This document shows positions 48,815-58,192 of a stretch of DNA of 64,000 bases, in pieces. Every line of letters starts with the position of its first letter. Position 1 is the stretch's first letter. The translations under genes were made by a program, and so were the position numbers. Source of the DNA: Schizochytrium sp. CCTCC M209059 (lineage: Eukaryota > Sar > Bigyra > Thraustochytrida > Thraustochytriidae); assembly GCA_000818945.1 (NCBI GenBank), contig KN805429.1:62001-126000 (forward strand), written 5' to 3'. A model generated the notes under the pieces. That model saw only the letters and a program-made list of their open reading frames with translations. It was not told the origin of the DNA and ran no database searches.

Positions 48815-51800
48815 CGACCGCCGAGCCGCGTCGCGACGGACGGGCAGACGGCCCTCAGCAGTGCCGCCGAGCATGGGCACGGCTTCAGCGGCCACCTTCT
48901 CGTCTCCACAATCTATGCAATAGCGCTTCTCTTGTTTTTTCTTCAACTCCGACTTCATGTGAAGGCCGGGTCCCATACGTGCGTCGGAGCGGCACACGTG
49001 CCAGCCTAGGTTGGCGAGAGCAATGATCGCAACAAAGTGTCGCTCGCTCAGAGCCGTTCGTTTGTCAATGCACGGAGGCGGCGGCCGCGGCCGCCGCGGC
49101 AGTTGGCGGACTTCAACCCCATTATAGTTATGATGGTGGTGACCTAGCTAGCTCGCTCTCTCCCCTTAGAAGGTTCCGGCGCGGGCCGCCATGCGGGATC
49201 GGATCGGGCACGGAGCCGTCCCCGTCCCAGGGGCGAGGTTGTAGCAGGTAGAAACAGCTTTTCTTGGGACTTTGGAGCTGATCTGGCCGCCTTCTCAACG
49301 GCACTCACGCCCGTGAAAAAGCTGGACAAGCACGAGTGTGTGACGTTGGAGAGGCATACGGAAGGGGGGGGGAGGAAGAACCAGTTCGGTGGCTGCGCCG
49401 TGAATGGCGCTGTGTGATTATCGCTGGCTTGTGCGTCCGCCGGGTTGGATGCATCTTCTTAGAGAGCCTGCCTTTCTTTTCCGGAGAAGGCCAACAAACT
49501 CGAATTGAAGTCAAGTTGACCAGGTTTGGGTGCCTGGAGCTGGACAGGAGAGCGAGCGAGTTCAAAAAACGACAAAGAACGCGCGTCACGACAGCACTGC
49601 GCAGAACCGCAACGAAAACTTGTGTCAGACATCATACATCATCATGGTGTTCGTCTTTCCACGATCGCGAGAATATGTTATTGCTCAGGAACAATGGCCC
49701 CAGACGGAGTCTCTCAAAACAATGAGAATGGTACAGCAAATGACTGGAGTCAGCCTGATGGCCATCGCCTGTCTCGTGCTTGTTTTCTTCATCGCAGTCA
49801 GCTGTCGAGATGCGCATCGCCAAAGAGCGCAGCGCACCGTATTTGTCTTGACTTTTGTACACGTTATTTGCATGGCCATATGCGGATGTTTTATCTTTGT
49901 ATTTGGCAGAATTGAATGGCCGAACGCTGCATGGAAATCATGCTCATATCTAGGTGCTATGCCAGTCCTTTTCTACGTTGCCTCGGCAGGTTGCACGTAT
50001 GCCATCTACATTAAGCGTGTCCAGGCAACATCCAGTTTTACCAAGCGGAGCAAAATTGCAGAAAGTCTCTTTTTCGCATGCAAACTTGGCGTCTATAGTC
50101 TTCCAGGCTTGCTCGTTGCTGTTGCGATTACAATGCAGGGCGAGCTTCGCTTTGAAGGCGTCTGTCAGCAAGCTCATTCGTGGCAATTGGCTCTTACGTT
50201 CATGCTTATGGATACACTATTATCCTTGGGTTTCCTTTACCTATTTCTTGAGCCCGTGATGCAACAGCTGCGCACGATGGACCGCGCAAGTGCAAAGTCT
50301 ATAAGCTCAAAGAGAATGCGCCACACAACGCGCAAGAATCCGACCGCCGAGCCGCGTCGCGACGGACGGGCAGACGGCCCTCAGCAGTGCCGCCGAGCAT
50401 GGGCACGGCTTCAGCGGCCACCTTCTCGTCTCCACAATCTATGCAATAGCGCTTCTCTTGTTTTTTCTTCAACTCCGACTTCATGTGAAGGCCGGGTCCC
50501 ATACGTGCGTCGGAGCGGCACACGTGCCAGCCTAGGTTGGCGAGAGCAATGATCGCAACAAAGTGTCGCTCGCTCAGAGCCGTTCGTTTGTCAATGCACG
50601 GAGGCGGCGGCCGCGGCCGCCGCGGCAGTTGGCGGACTTCAACCCCATTATAGTTATGATGGTGGTGACCTAGCTAGCTCGCTCTCTCCCCTTAGAAGGT
50701 TCCGGCGCGGGCCGCCATGCGGGATCGGATCGGGCACGGAGCCGTCCCCGTCCCAGGGGCGAGGTTGTAGCAGGTAGAAACAGCTTTTCTTGGGACTTTG
50801 GAGCTGATCTGGCCGCCTTCTCAACGGCACTCACGCCCGTGAAAAAGCTGGACAAGCACGAGTGTGTGACGTTGGAGAGGCATACGGAAGGGGGGGGGAG
50901 GAAGAACCAGTTCGGTGGCTGCGCCGTGAATGGCGCTGTGTGATTATCGCTGGCTTGTGCGTCCGCCGGGTTGGATGCATCTTCTTAGAGAGCCTGCCTT
51001 TCTTTTCCGGAGAAGGCCAACAAACTCGAATTGAAGTCAAGTTGACCAGGTTTGGGTGCCTGGAGCTGGACAGGAGAGCGAGCGAGTTCAAAAAACGACA
51101 AAGAACGCGCGTCACGACAGCACTGCGCAGAACCGCAACGAAAACTTGTGTCAGACATCATACATCATCATGGTGTTCGTCTTTCCACGATCGCGAGAAT
51201 ATGTTATTGCTCAGGAACAATGGCCCCAGACGGAGTCTCTCAAAACAATGAGAATGGTACAGCAAATGACTGGAGTCAGCCTGATGGCCATCGCCTGTCT
51301 CGTGCTTGTTTTCTTCATCGCAGTCAGCTGTCGAGATGCGCATCGCCAAAGAGCGCAGCGCACCGTATTTGTCTTGACTTTTGTACACGTTATTTGCATG
51401 GCCATATGCGGATGTTTTATCTTTGTATTTGGCAGAATTGAATGGCCGAACGCTGCATGGAAATCATGCTCATATCTAGGTGCTATGCCAGTCCTTTTCT
51501 ACGTTGCCTCGGCAGGTTGCACGTATGCCATCTACATTAAGCGTGTCCAGGCAACATCCAGTTTTACCAAGCGGAGCAAAATTGCAGAAAGTCTCTTTTT
51601 CGCATGCAAACTTGGCGTCTATAGTCTTCCAGGCTTGCTCGTTGCTGTTGCGATTACAATGCAGGGCGAGCTTCGCTTTGAAGGCGTCTGTCAGCAAGCT
51701 CATTCGTGGCAATTGGCTCTTACGTTCATGCTTATGGATACACTATTATCCTTGGGTTTCCTTTACCTATTTCTTGAGCCCGTGATGCAACAGCTGCGCA

Positions 51801-51866
51801 CGATGGACCGCGCAAGTGCAAAGTCTATAAGCTCAAAGAGAATGCGCCACACAACGCGCAAGAATC
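48815..51866. repeat. Head-to-tail 1526-bp duplication, apparently 100% identical
   Basis: Unit 1 is 48815-50340 and unit 2 is 50341-51866. The junction reads ...CAAGAATC|CGACCGCC.... Unique sequence flanks on the left (...CCCCGCG) and right (TGCTGTGG...). All positions I compared by eye are identical, including a nine-G homopolymer. Each unit contains about 830 bp of upstream sequence and the first 697 bp of a 7TM gene. Confidence 0.95.
49644..50552 (+). pseudogene. Truncated 7TM protein copy created by the tandem duplication
   Basis: Starts at the same ATG context as the intact gene at 51170 (offset exactly 1526 bp). It is identical for its first 232 residues, covering about five membrane spans. 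At the duplication junction the frame enters upstream sequence of the second copy. It then continues for 70 unrelated, Arg-rich residues (KNPTAEPRRDGRADGPQQCR...) before a stop. Spans six and seven and the C-terminal tail are missing. It retains a full copy of the upstream region, so it may be transcribed. I treat it as a broken duplicate. Confidence 0.8.
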
Positions 51867-52189
51867 TGCTGTGGTCTTCGGTGGCCATTTTTTCGACTCT
51901 CATATACATGATCATGGCAACGGCAATTCCAGCGACTGGACCTGTGTCCGCTAAAGAGTATCATTGGCGTCTACTTTACTGGGCTGCGCTTCCGGTTGAT
52001 GGCGTTGTGAATCTTTTCTCGACGCTGGCCATTACCAGCAGCATTTGGCTGCCCAAGGGCTACATGATGTTCACGGGAGTCCACACGCGCTCGGTCGTGA
52101 GCAAGACATATCCAGCAAACACTCGTGGAGAAGGCGCCTCGACAATACTAGACTCGAGCAAACCCACCGCCGAGGATGAGGCTAGCTAG
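51170..52189 (+). CDS. Orphan seven-transmembrane receptor-like protein, paralogue 1
   Basis: 339 residues from the Met at 51170 (MVFVFPRSREYVIAQEQW); the in-frame Met 38 codons earlier adds only leader-like sequence. Seven hydrophobic spans are visible, including VSLMAIACLVLVFFIAVSC, TVFVLTFVHVICMAICGCFI and LLWSSVAIFSTLIYMIMATA. It is related to the genes at 53301 and 57131: shared features are S-C-S-Y-L-G before span 3, YAIYIKR after span 3, a Cys in the loop before span 5 (EGVCQQAHSWQLALTFMLMD), FLYLFLEPVMQQL at the end of span 5, and WLPK after span 7. The Cys before span 3 and the Cys in the loop before span 5 fit the GPCR disulphide. Ligand and G-protein coupling are unknown. The N-glycosylation site of its paralogues is absent. 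The first 697 bp and promoter lie in the duplicated unit. Confidence 0.82.
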   Translation: MVFVFPRSREYVIAQEQWPQTESLKTMRMVQQMTGVSLMAIACLVLVFFIAVSCRDAHRQRAQRTVFVLTFVHVICMAICGCFIFVFGRIEWPNAAWKSCSYLGAMPVLFYVASAGCTYAIYIKRVQATSSFTKRSKIAESLFFACKLGVYSLPGLLVAVAITMQGELRFEGVCQQAHSWQLALTFMLMDTLLSLGFLYLFLEPVMQQLRTMDRASAKSISSKRMRHTTRKNLLWSSVAIFSTLIYMIMATAIPATGPVSAKEYHWRLLYWAALPVDGVVNLFSTLAITSSIWLPKGYMMFTGVHTRSVVSKTYPANTRGEGASTILDSSKPTAEDEAS

Positions 52190-53300
52190 CGTCTATCTAG
52201 GCATTCCTTGGCCTCGGTTCAACAAATGGTCACCCCCAAAAGCTTTAGCCTATTTTTTTTCTCCTTTTTTTTTTTTTTTCTCCTTTCCATAAACAGAGAC
52301 GAGTTGTCCGCGGCGATGCAGGCAGGAGCAAGAATGACAGACTCCATCCGCCGCAACTTCCATTTTTTATTGCTCTGTGTTCGCGTCATCGGTCGACCCC
52401 GTTTAATCTAGCCAACATAGACACAAAGTACGCCGATCTTCCTTTTACCGTTTCTTAGAAGAAGGGCGTTACAATCGTCGTAGGCTGCGGTCGGCTGCGG
52501 CAGCCTACGACAGCCTACGGCAGCACTGTAGGATGCTTTGAAAGCTATTTTCCCTTTTTCGAAAGCTTTTGCAGTATGCGCGCTCTGCACTCCTGCTATG
52601 GATTACCGTGCGCGGTCCTGGTCAGACAATCAGACAGACTGCTGACCCCGGGCTTATTCATTTACCTCGGATTGTATCCGTTTGAGGGGAGGTGGGGAAA
52701 TGTGTCAAGTGAATAAGATCCGTTATGTACCTTTGTGACTCAGACCGGGCACTGTAGCAGCAGGGCTGCGGCCGAAGCGGAGACGGATGTGGAGTTGCGG
52801 CATCACCATGGAACTGACTAGTCATCGATGCGACAACGCAGGGTTTATTGAGTATTGGTAGCCTGGAGCGGGACCAAGAGCTGACCTTTGGTAACGGCAG
52901 CTTCATGTCAGAGCGCTTTGAAGCGGTGTGGGAAGAGCAGTGCGGTGCTGTGCAGTCCAGAGCAGGGAAGATGTGAGCCTTCCACCGGCGGCTGTGCTCC
53001 CTTTAGGCCAGAATGGTGATGATTCAACCGCCCGATTCAACCTCCAAGTCACAGTCAAGCTACGCTTTGCTGGATCATTTCTGTACGTTGGACCCAAATT
53101 AAAAGTATGGAAGCTCATTTATGGTTCGATTTTCAAAAGAAATTATGGACATTTGGGCACAAATACCAACGACAGCCGTCAAATTGGCATGGTTCATTTA
53201 TGCATGCAATCGATTGTCAGCGGTCAAATTTTTCGCGACTTGGCAAAAACGGAACCGAGTTGAGAGCAATTCTCCAAGAAATTATCAGCACGCATCCAAC
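52190..53300. other. Intergenic region between 7TM paralogues, with a hairpin
   Basis: About 1.1 kb containing T-rich tracts at 52252-52290. An 11-bp perfect inverted repeat, TCGTAGGCTGC at 52478-52488 and GCAGCCTACGA at 52500-52510, is followed by a further partial copy of the right arm. No gene is seen. The 7TM frame is open upstream to 53121, but that part does not align with its paralogues. Confidence 0.6.
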
Positions 53301-54311
53301 ATGGGGTCCTTCGTGGACGAGTACATTGTGCGCAATGAGACGGTGACGATACACTTGCCCCTCGACTACCCTTCCGAGCATGCACGAAAGGCAACCGCGG
53401 GAATGCTTGCCGCTCAGACGGTGACCAGCGCGATTGCAATGTTATTCGGTATAGGGGCGCAGACAATGCTGACCTACTATCTGTTCAAGGAGAAGAAGAA
53501 CCGCTCGCCTGCGCAGCAAAAGATTTTCCTCCTCTTGTACGCGCACGTCTTCTTCATGGCCGCCAATTCGTTCGTAATCTTTTGCTTTTCCATGTTTAGG
53601 ACGCCGCCAAGCTCATGGTGGGTCTGCAATGTGGTGGGAACGCTACCCTCGACCATGTACGTGGCTGGAAATGGTTTGAGCTATGCGATTTTTCTGAAAC
53701 GAGCATCCGCTACGGCTTTCGCTGCCAAGCGAAGCAAGTTTGCCACGGCAATGTGGTACTATGCGTTGCTCGGCACATATGGCATTCCAGGCTTCATTTG
53801 CCTCATGTGGCTTCTCATCAATGGACGCATCATTTACGGCGAAATTTGCTACCAAGATCACGCAAGCTGGCTGGCTTTTATGTTCACTACCATTGACACG
53901 ACGCTCTCGCTCGCATTTCTGTATCTCTTTCTCGAGCCCGTCATGCAGCAGCTCAAAATCATGCATGGGGGCACAGGCAATTCCAGGTCCGCCGCTACGG
54001 TCAAAATGCGCGCTACGGCGATGAAGAATTTGCGCTGGTCCTCGATGACAATCTTTTCGACGTTTCTGTTCATGCTCATCGTTTCCATCGTTCCGAATCT
54101 CGAAACTGCGGAAGACACCCGCCACCTGAAAATGATTACGTGGGTTGGGCAACCTGTTGACAGCTTCTTCACCATGATAGGCATGCTTGCTATCACCTCT
54201 GGCATTTGGAGACCCAAGCACTCAAAAGGTGCATCGAGTGTGACTCCAGCGACTGGGGTCATGTCGAAGGCGAGCTCCGTAGCGGGTACTACGAATGTTG
54301 GAGACGAGTGA
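53301..54311 (+). CDS. Orphan seven-transmembrane receptor-like protein, paralogue 2
   Basis: 336 residues from MGSFVDEYIVRNETVTIHLP at 53301. This start is chosen because it aligns with MGFISEYIVRNQTVTVDF of the paralogue at 57131. The extracellular N-terminus has a conserved sequon in RNET. Seven spans are visible, for example TSAIAMLFGIGAQTMLTYYL, MWYYALLGTYGIPGFICLMW and MTIFSTFLFMLIVSIVPN. Family landmarks are VCNVVGTLPSTMYVAGNGLSY before and in span 3, IFLKRA after it, GEICYQDHASWLAFMFTTID in loop 2 and span 5, FLYLFLEPVMQQL, and WRPK after span 7. The Ser/Thr-rich tail could be phosphorylated. GPCR-like topology with the two conserved extracellular Cys is seen; any signalling role is inference. 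Confidence 0.82.
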   Translation: MGSFVDEYIVRNETVTIHLPLDYPSEHARKATAGMLAAQTVTSAIAMLFGIGAQTMLTYYLFKEKKNRSPAQQKIFLLLYAHVFFMAANSFVIFCFSMFRTPPSSWWVCNVVGTLPSTMYVAGNGLSYAIFLKRASATAFAAKRSKFATAMWYYALLGTYGIPGFICLMWLLINGRIIYGEICYQDHASWLAFMFTTIDTTLSLAFLYLFLEPVMQQLKIMHGGTGNSRSAATVKMRATAMKNLRWSSMTIFSTFLFMLIVSIVPNLETAEDTRHLKMITWVGQPVDSFFTMIGMLAITSGIWRPKHSKGASSVTPATGVMSKASSVAGTTNVGDE

Positions 54312-54650
54312 TTTAACACAACTCAAGAAAATCTGAATCGGAGCAATACGAAGGCAGGGTTTTGAGCCGCAGTCTCCATCATGAAGACCAGCCAGGCAGA
54401 ATAGGAATCACTGCCCACTATAATTCATCTTACGCTCTTTGCCACTCTTTGCAGTGTATGGTATTAATTGCAAGCAAAAGCAAGCAAGGTCGCGACGAAC
54501 AGCCAAAGCCCGGGGTATATCAGGAGAGAGAGAGAGAGAGAGAGAGAAAGCGGTGGCGCGCTCGCTCAGTCGGCTTTCTCTGGCTTCTCCGACTTGCCGT
54601 GTGGCCCAACAAAGGTCTCGCAAGTAGAGGCAGGCGGGCAGATTGACAAC
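54312..54650. other. Intergenic region with AG microsatellite
   Basis: The 3' region of paralogue 2 and the leader of the hexosaminidase. An AG dinucleotide repeat at 54522-54548 lies about 100 bp upstream of the ATG at 54651. The hexosaminidase frame is open through it, but no signal peptide or homology appears there. Confidence 0.6.
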
Positions 54651-56348
54651 ATGAGGACCAAGTTCGCGCGCTCGTACAACAAGCCTACACCGGCGGCCTG
54701 GTGGACCGTGGCGACGCTTAAGCTCCGTGTCTTGCTGACAATTGCGGTGCTACTCGCACGCAACAGTTCATTTGGTAATGCGCTCGAGCATCGCGAGCCC
54801 GAGCCCGTGGAAACGAACATCAAGTGGGATGCTGTCCCGGAAAATCTTCCGTATCCGCTGCCAAGCCATGTTTTCCACGGCGACACGCGAGTGAGTCTCG
54901 ATGCCTTCGCGCTCAAGTGGAATGTAGAGCGGTGCGGTGCAGCAGAGGCAACACAAGCCAGGGAAAAATGTCCTTTGCTTTCTGGCGCGATTACACGGTA
55001 TGCCGGGCTCATCTTCTCGCAGTCCGAGACAGGTGTAGTGGCCAGCTGTAGAGCGTGCGTTCGGTCAATCAACATATCTGTCAAGGAAGCGGAATCAGAA
55101 AAGAGCATTGAGACAGACGAAAGCTATATGCTCAAAGTTTCGAGTGAGGGGATCTTTTTGACTGCGCAAACGATTTATGGCGCAATGCATGGCCTTGAGA
55201 CTCTGAGCCAGCTCATTCAATTCAATGCTGCGGCGGGGACATATGAAATTGCGCATGCGGATTGGGATATTCGTGACGCACCGAATTTTGCGCACCGCGA
55301 GCTCCTGGTGGACTCGAGTCGACATTACGTGCCTCTGCCAATGCTCCGCAAGATTCTCGATGGCATGGCCTATTGCAAGATTAATGTTCTGCACTGGCAT
55401 CTTGTAGACGATCAATCTTTTCCTTGGTGCAGTGACAGCGTACCCGAGTTGTGTCAAGGTGCGTACAACGAGATGGACCGATACTCCTCATTGGACCTGC
55501 GAGAGATTGTGGCGTACGCCCGTGAGCGTGGCATTCGTGTCATTCCCGAGCTGGACATACCAGGACACTCCAAGTCGTGGTGCCGCGGCCGTCCCGACAT
55601 TTGCACAAAGCGTGGCGAGATGCTTGCGCCGGCAGGTGGGGCCGCGTACGAGGTTATTTTCAAACTTTTGGAGGAGCTCCACGATATTTTCCCTGACAAG
55701 TACATTCATTTGGGCGGCGACGAAGTAAACCTCCGACCGTGGTCGGCGGATCCGGCGACAATGGCATATGCAAGAGAGAATCACCTCAATAACAAGGGCA
55801 TCTATCAAGAATTCGTCTTTCGCACGCACGAAAAGGCGGTGTCCATGGGCCTAGTGCCCGTGGGTTGGGAGGAAATTTACATTAATTTTGGCAATAATTT
55901 GGCCAAGTCCAGCATGGTCTTTGGCTGGTGGCACACGGAGCATGTCGTTCGCGCGGCCCAAGCAGGATACAATGTATTGAACATGCCGATCGGGGACTGG
56001 TACTTTGACCAAAAGGTTTCATACAAGCAGATTCGCTTGTTGGACCCTTGCAACCGCTTCGGATCGGCCTGTAAACGAGTGTTGGGGGGAGGCGGCGCAG
56101 CTTGGGCTGAGAAGGTAGACGCGTCCGTTCTTTTGCACACAATTTTTCCGCGTCTCGCGGCAGTTGCGGAGCGTTTATGGTCGCCCACGGATGCAACGGG
56201 TGCCTTGCTCGAGCGTGCGCGAAGGTTTCGTTGTCATTTACTTCAGCGTGGCATCCCGGCGGCGCCCATCCCTATTGATCAGGATATCCAAGGCGAGCCC
56301 AAATTGAGACCCGAGGTTCCGCGTGCAGGCTCATGCGTGGAACAGTAG
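54651..56348 (+). CDS. Beta-N-acetylhexosaminidase, glycoside hydrolase family 20
   Basis: A 565-residue GH20 enzyme that removes terminal beta-linked GlcNAc or GalNAc by substrate-assisted catalysis, in lysosome/vacuole or secreted. From the Met at 54651 an N-terminal hydrophobic segment (LKLRVLLTIAVLLARNSSF, residues 23-41) fits a signal peptide or anchor. A GH20b-type domain follows with SEGIFLTAQTIYGAMHGLET. The catalytic barrel has FAHRELLVDSSRHYVPLPML, KINVLHWHLVDDQSFPWCSD, RVIPELDIPGHSKSW and the catalytic Asp-Glu pair in HLGGDEVNLRPW. Downstream are VPVGWEEIY, VFGWWH and AAWAEKVD, with RLAAVAERLWSP at the end, all in family order. No frame break is seen and the length is normal. It lies between two 7TM paralogues, on the same strand. 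Confidence 0.95.
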   Translation: MRTKFARSYNKPTPAAWWTVATLKLRVLLTIAVLLARNSSFGNALEHREPEPVETNIKWDAVPENLPYPLPSHVFHGDTRVSLDAFALKWNVERCGAAEATQAREKCPLLSGAITRYAGLIFSQSETGVVASCRACVRSINISVKEAESEKSIETDESYMLKVSSEGIFLTAQTIYGAMHGLETLSQLIQFNAAAGTYEIAHADWDIRDAPNFAHRELLVDSSRHYVPLPMLRKILDGMAYCKINVLHWHLVDDQSFPWCSDSVPELCQGAYNEMDRYSSLDLREIVAYARERGIRVIPELDIPGHSKSWCRGRPDICTKRGEMLAPAGGAAYEVIFKLLEELHDIFPDKYIHLGGDEVNLRPWSADPATMAYARENHLNNKGIYQEFVFRTHEKAVSMGLVPVGWEEIYINFGNNLAKSSMVFGWWHTEHVVRAAQAGYNVLNMPIGDWYFDQKVSYKQIRLLDPCNRFGSACKRVLGGGGAAWAEKVDASVLLHTIFPRLAAVAERLWSPTDATGALLERARRFRCHLLQRGIPAAPIPIDQDIQGEPKLRPEVPRAGSCVEQ

Positions 56349-57130
56349 GCTAAATGCACGTAGTCCGGCCTGGCAAACCCGCAGTCGGTTCCCGAGCTCC
56401 GGCTGGCATTGCCACTGACTGTGAGTTTTTCCATAAAACGGCTAATTTTTTCTTTGCTCCCCCCCCCCCCCTTTTTTTTTTGCCTTGTAAAAGATGCGGC
56501 TGGACGGGTGGGAAGTTGCGAAGGAGACAATCGTAGCCAACATCCGATTAGACTTTAGGCTTGCAGACGAAAGAAAGAGTAGAGCGGTTCTATAAAGAAG
56601 GTTACGTGATCGTTGGACGCACGCAGCTTAGTGCGCTGGCTATCACTCACTACCAAGAGGAGCGACTGCTTTCTTTGGACACCACTGGCTGTGACCACGT
56701 GAACAATTGTGTAACGCTCTGTATAGCAGTTCGAAATGGCTCACTGTCTATTTATTTTAAAAAAAAGCCGGTGCTGTCGCCAAAGAAGACCGAAGTGGAA
56801 GGAGTAGCGTAGCTGGCGAAAAAATCCGCTTCCACTCAGTAACTGCACCTATCAGCTTGGTTCAGACTCCACATTATCTCACCGGATCGTTCTTCCTCTT
56901 GTTGGTTCCATTCTCCTTTACCCCGCTGGGAGGTTGTCTGTCCTTGGAGGAGGGCAGAAGAACAAAACCAAGGGTCAAGGCGAGACAGATCAATCGACAG
57001 GTTGTCCACGTGAAATCACGCTTTGAGCACGGCAAAGTTCTAGCGAACGTGCACGAAGTCGGCCCTGGGCCGAGCGCAGCGTGAGAAAGAAAGCCGGAGC
57101 TGCTTGTCACAGCGCAGCTAGGTCCCAACG
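56349..57130. other. Intergenic region with C/T homopolymers
   Basis: About 780 bp with a poly-C then poly-T tract around 56459-56482, an A/T-rich patch at 56750-56768, and the leader of paralogue 3. No gene is supported. Confidence 0.5.
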
Positions 57131-58192
57131 ATGGGGTTCATCTCTGAATACATTGTACGAAATCAGACTGTGACGGTCGATTTCACAGACATTGACGTGA
57201 CGGAAGGCGCAAAGACATACCTTGCCGTTCAAACCTGGACGAGTGCACTTTCAAGCCTTTTCGGTTTATCTGCGCTAGGATACTTGCTGCTAGTGAGCTG
57301 CCGCACAGGAGTGCGCTCTGCCTCACAGACCACAATTTTGCGACTCGTTGTCGCGCAAGTTGCACTGATGACATCAGGGTGCGTGCTGATCTTTCTTTTT
57401 ACCGTCGTGCCAATCTCGCCGTCCAATTGGGCGGTGTGCTCGTACCTTGGCACGGTGCCATCTTTTGGATATTGTGCTGGGAATGGGGTGAGTTACTACA
57501 TTTTTCTCAAGCGTGCTGGATCTGCGCGAACGCAGACGCGCAGCAAGTTGCTTCGAAATTTGTGGTACGTGGCGCTTGTTGGGACATACTCGATTCCTGG
57601 ACTTTTGCTTCTCCTGGTTTTTACAGTGAATGGCCGCATCGTCTTTGGCCAGTACTGTTTTCAAGATCACCCATGGTGGCTTGCAATTATGTTCACGGTC
57701 ATGGATACCTTGTTGTCGAGCGTGTTCCTTTTTCTGTTTCTTGAACCTGTGGTGTATCAGTTGCGCGAGATGCGCAAGGCCAAGGTTCTCTCTGCGAGTG
57801 GCGACAAGATGTCTAAGATTGCACAACGAAATCTGCTGTGGAGCTCGGTGACAATTTTTACGACCATGGCCTTCCTCACAACAGTGTCTGTGCTTCCCAT
57901 GAACAATTTGGATACTCCTGAAACGATCCACTACCTCTTTGTCACCTGGGCGACGCAACCGCTGGACTCGGCGGCGAATATGCTTGCAATTATGGCTATT
58001 TCCACCGCCGTCTGGTTGCCAAAGCGGCACATGCGAGGCGAGGGCCCACCTCCGTCTCGACTTCACTACAGAGGGGCACACCCGCATGGGTCGACGAAGA
58101 GGTCGAGCTTTGGCTCTGCGATTGTGGCGTCAGGATCAACGACCATGGCGACGAGTGCGTTGGCGACGAGGAATCCTACGAGCCCGAAATAA
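57131..58192 (+). CDS. Orphan seven-transmembrane receptor-like protein, paralogue 3
   Basis: 353 residues starting MGFISEYIVRNQTVTVDFTD, with an N-glycosylation sequon (RNQT) in the extracellular N-terminus. Seven spans: about 35-57 (SALSSLFGLSALGYLLLVSC), 67-88, 99-124 (VCSYLGTVPSFGYCAGNGVS), 138-160 (YVALVGTYSIPGLLLLLVFT), 176-200 (WWLAIMFTVMDTLLSSVFLF), 235-256 (SSVTIFTTMAFLTTVSVLP) and 268-292. The Cys before span 3 and the Cys in GQYCFQDHPWW before span 5 could form the disulphide typical of GPCRs. YYIFLKRA after span 3 takes the place of the DRY region. The tail is Ser/Thr-rich (STKRSSFGSAIVASGSTTMA...). The family is unknown to me. Its 3' end seeds the tandem repeats at 58181-58915. 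Confidence 0.82.
   Translation: MGFISEYIVRNQTVTVDFTDIDVTEGAKTYLAVQTWTSALSSLFGLSALGYLLLVSCRTGVRSASQTTILRLVVAQVALMTSGCVLIFLFTVVPISPSNWAVCSYLGTVPSFGYCAGNGVSYYIFLKRAGSARTQTRSKLLRNLWYVALVGTYSIPGLLLLLVFTVNGRIVFGQYCFQDHPWWLAIMFTVMDTLLSSVFLFLFLEPVVYQLREMRKAKVLSASGDKMSKIAQRNLLWSSVTIFTTMAFLTTVSVLPMNNLDTPETIHYLFVTWATQPLDSAANMLAIMAISTAVWLPKRHMRGEGPPPSRLHYRGAHPHGSTKRSSFGSAIVASGSTTMATSALATRNPTSPK

Noticed and set aside
47570..49009. 479-residue plus-strand frame ending in the duplicated unit
   Set aside because: Its composition is typical of translated GC-rich DNA, it overlaps equally long frames on both strands, and it has no recognisable motif.
51235..51320. Alternative frame in 7TM paralogue 1 reading MAPDGVSQNNENGTANDW, with a sequon like that of its paralogues
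   Set aside because: It is out of frame with the membrane spans and would need a frameshift. The in-frame start MVFVFPRSREYVI aligns adequately.
53121..53300. Upstream in-frame extension of 7TM paralogue 2
   Set aside because: It does not align with the other paralogues, whose N-termini match MGSFVDEYIV at 53301.
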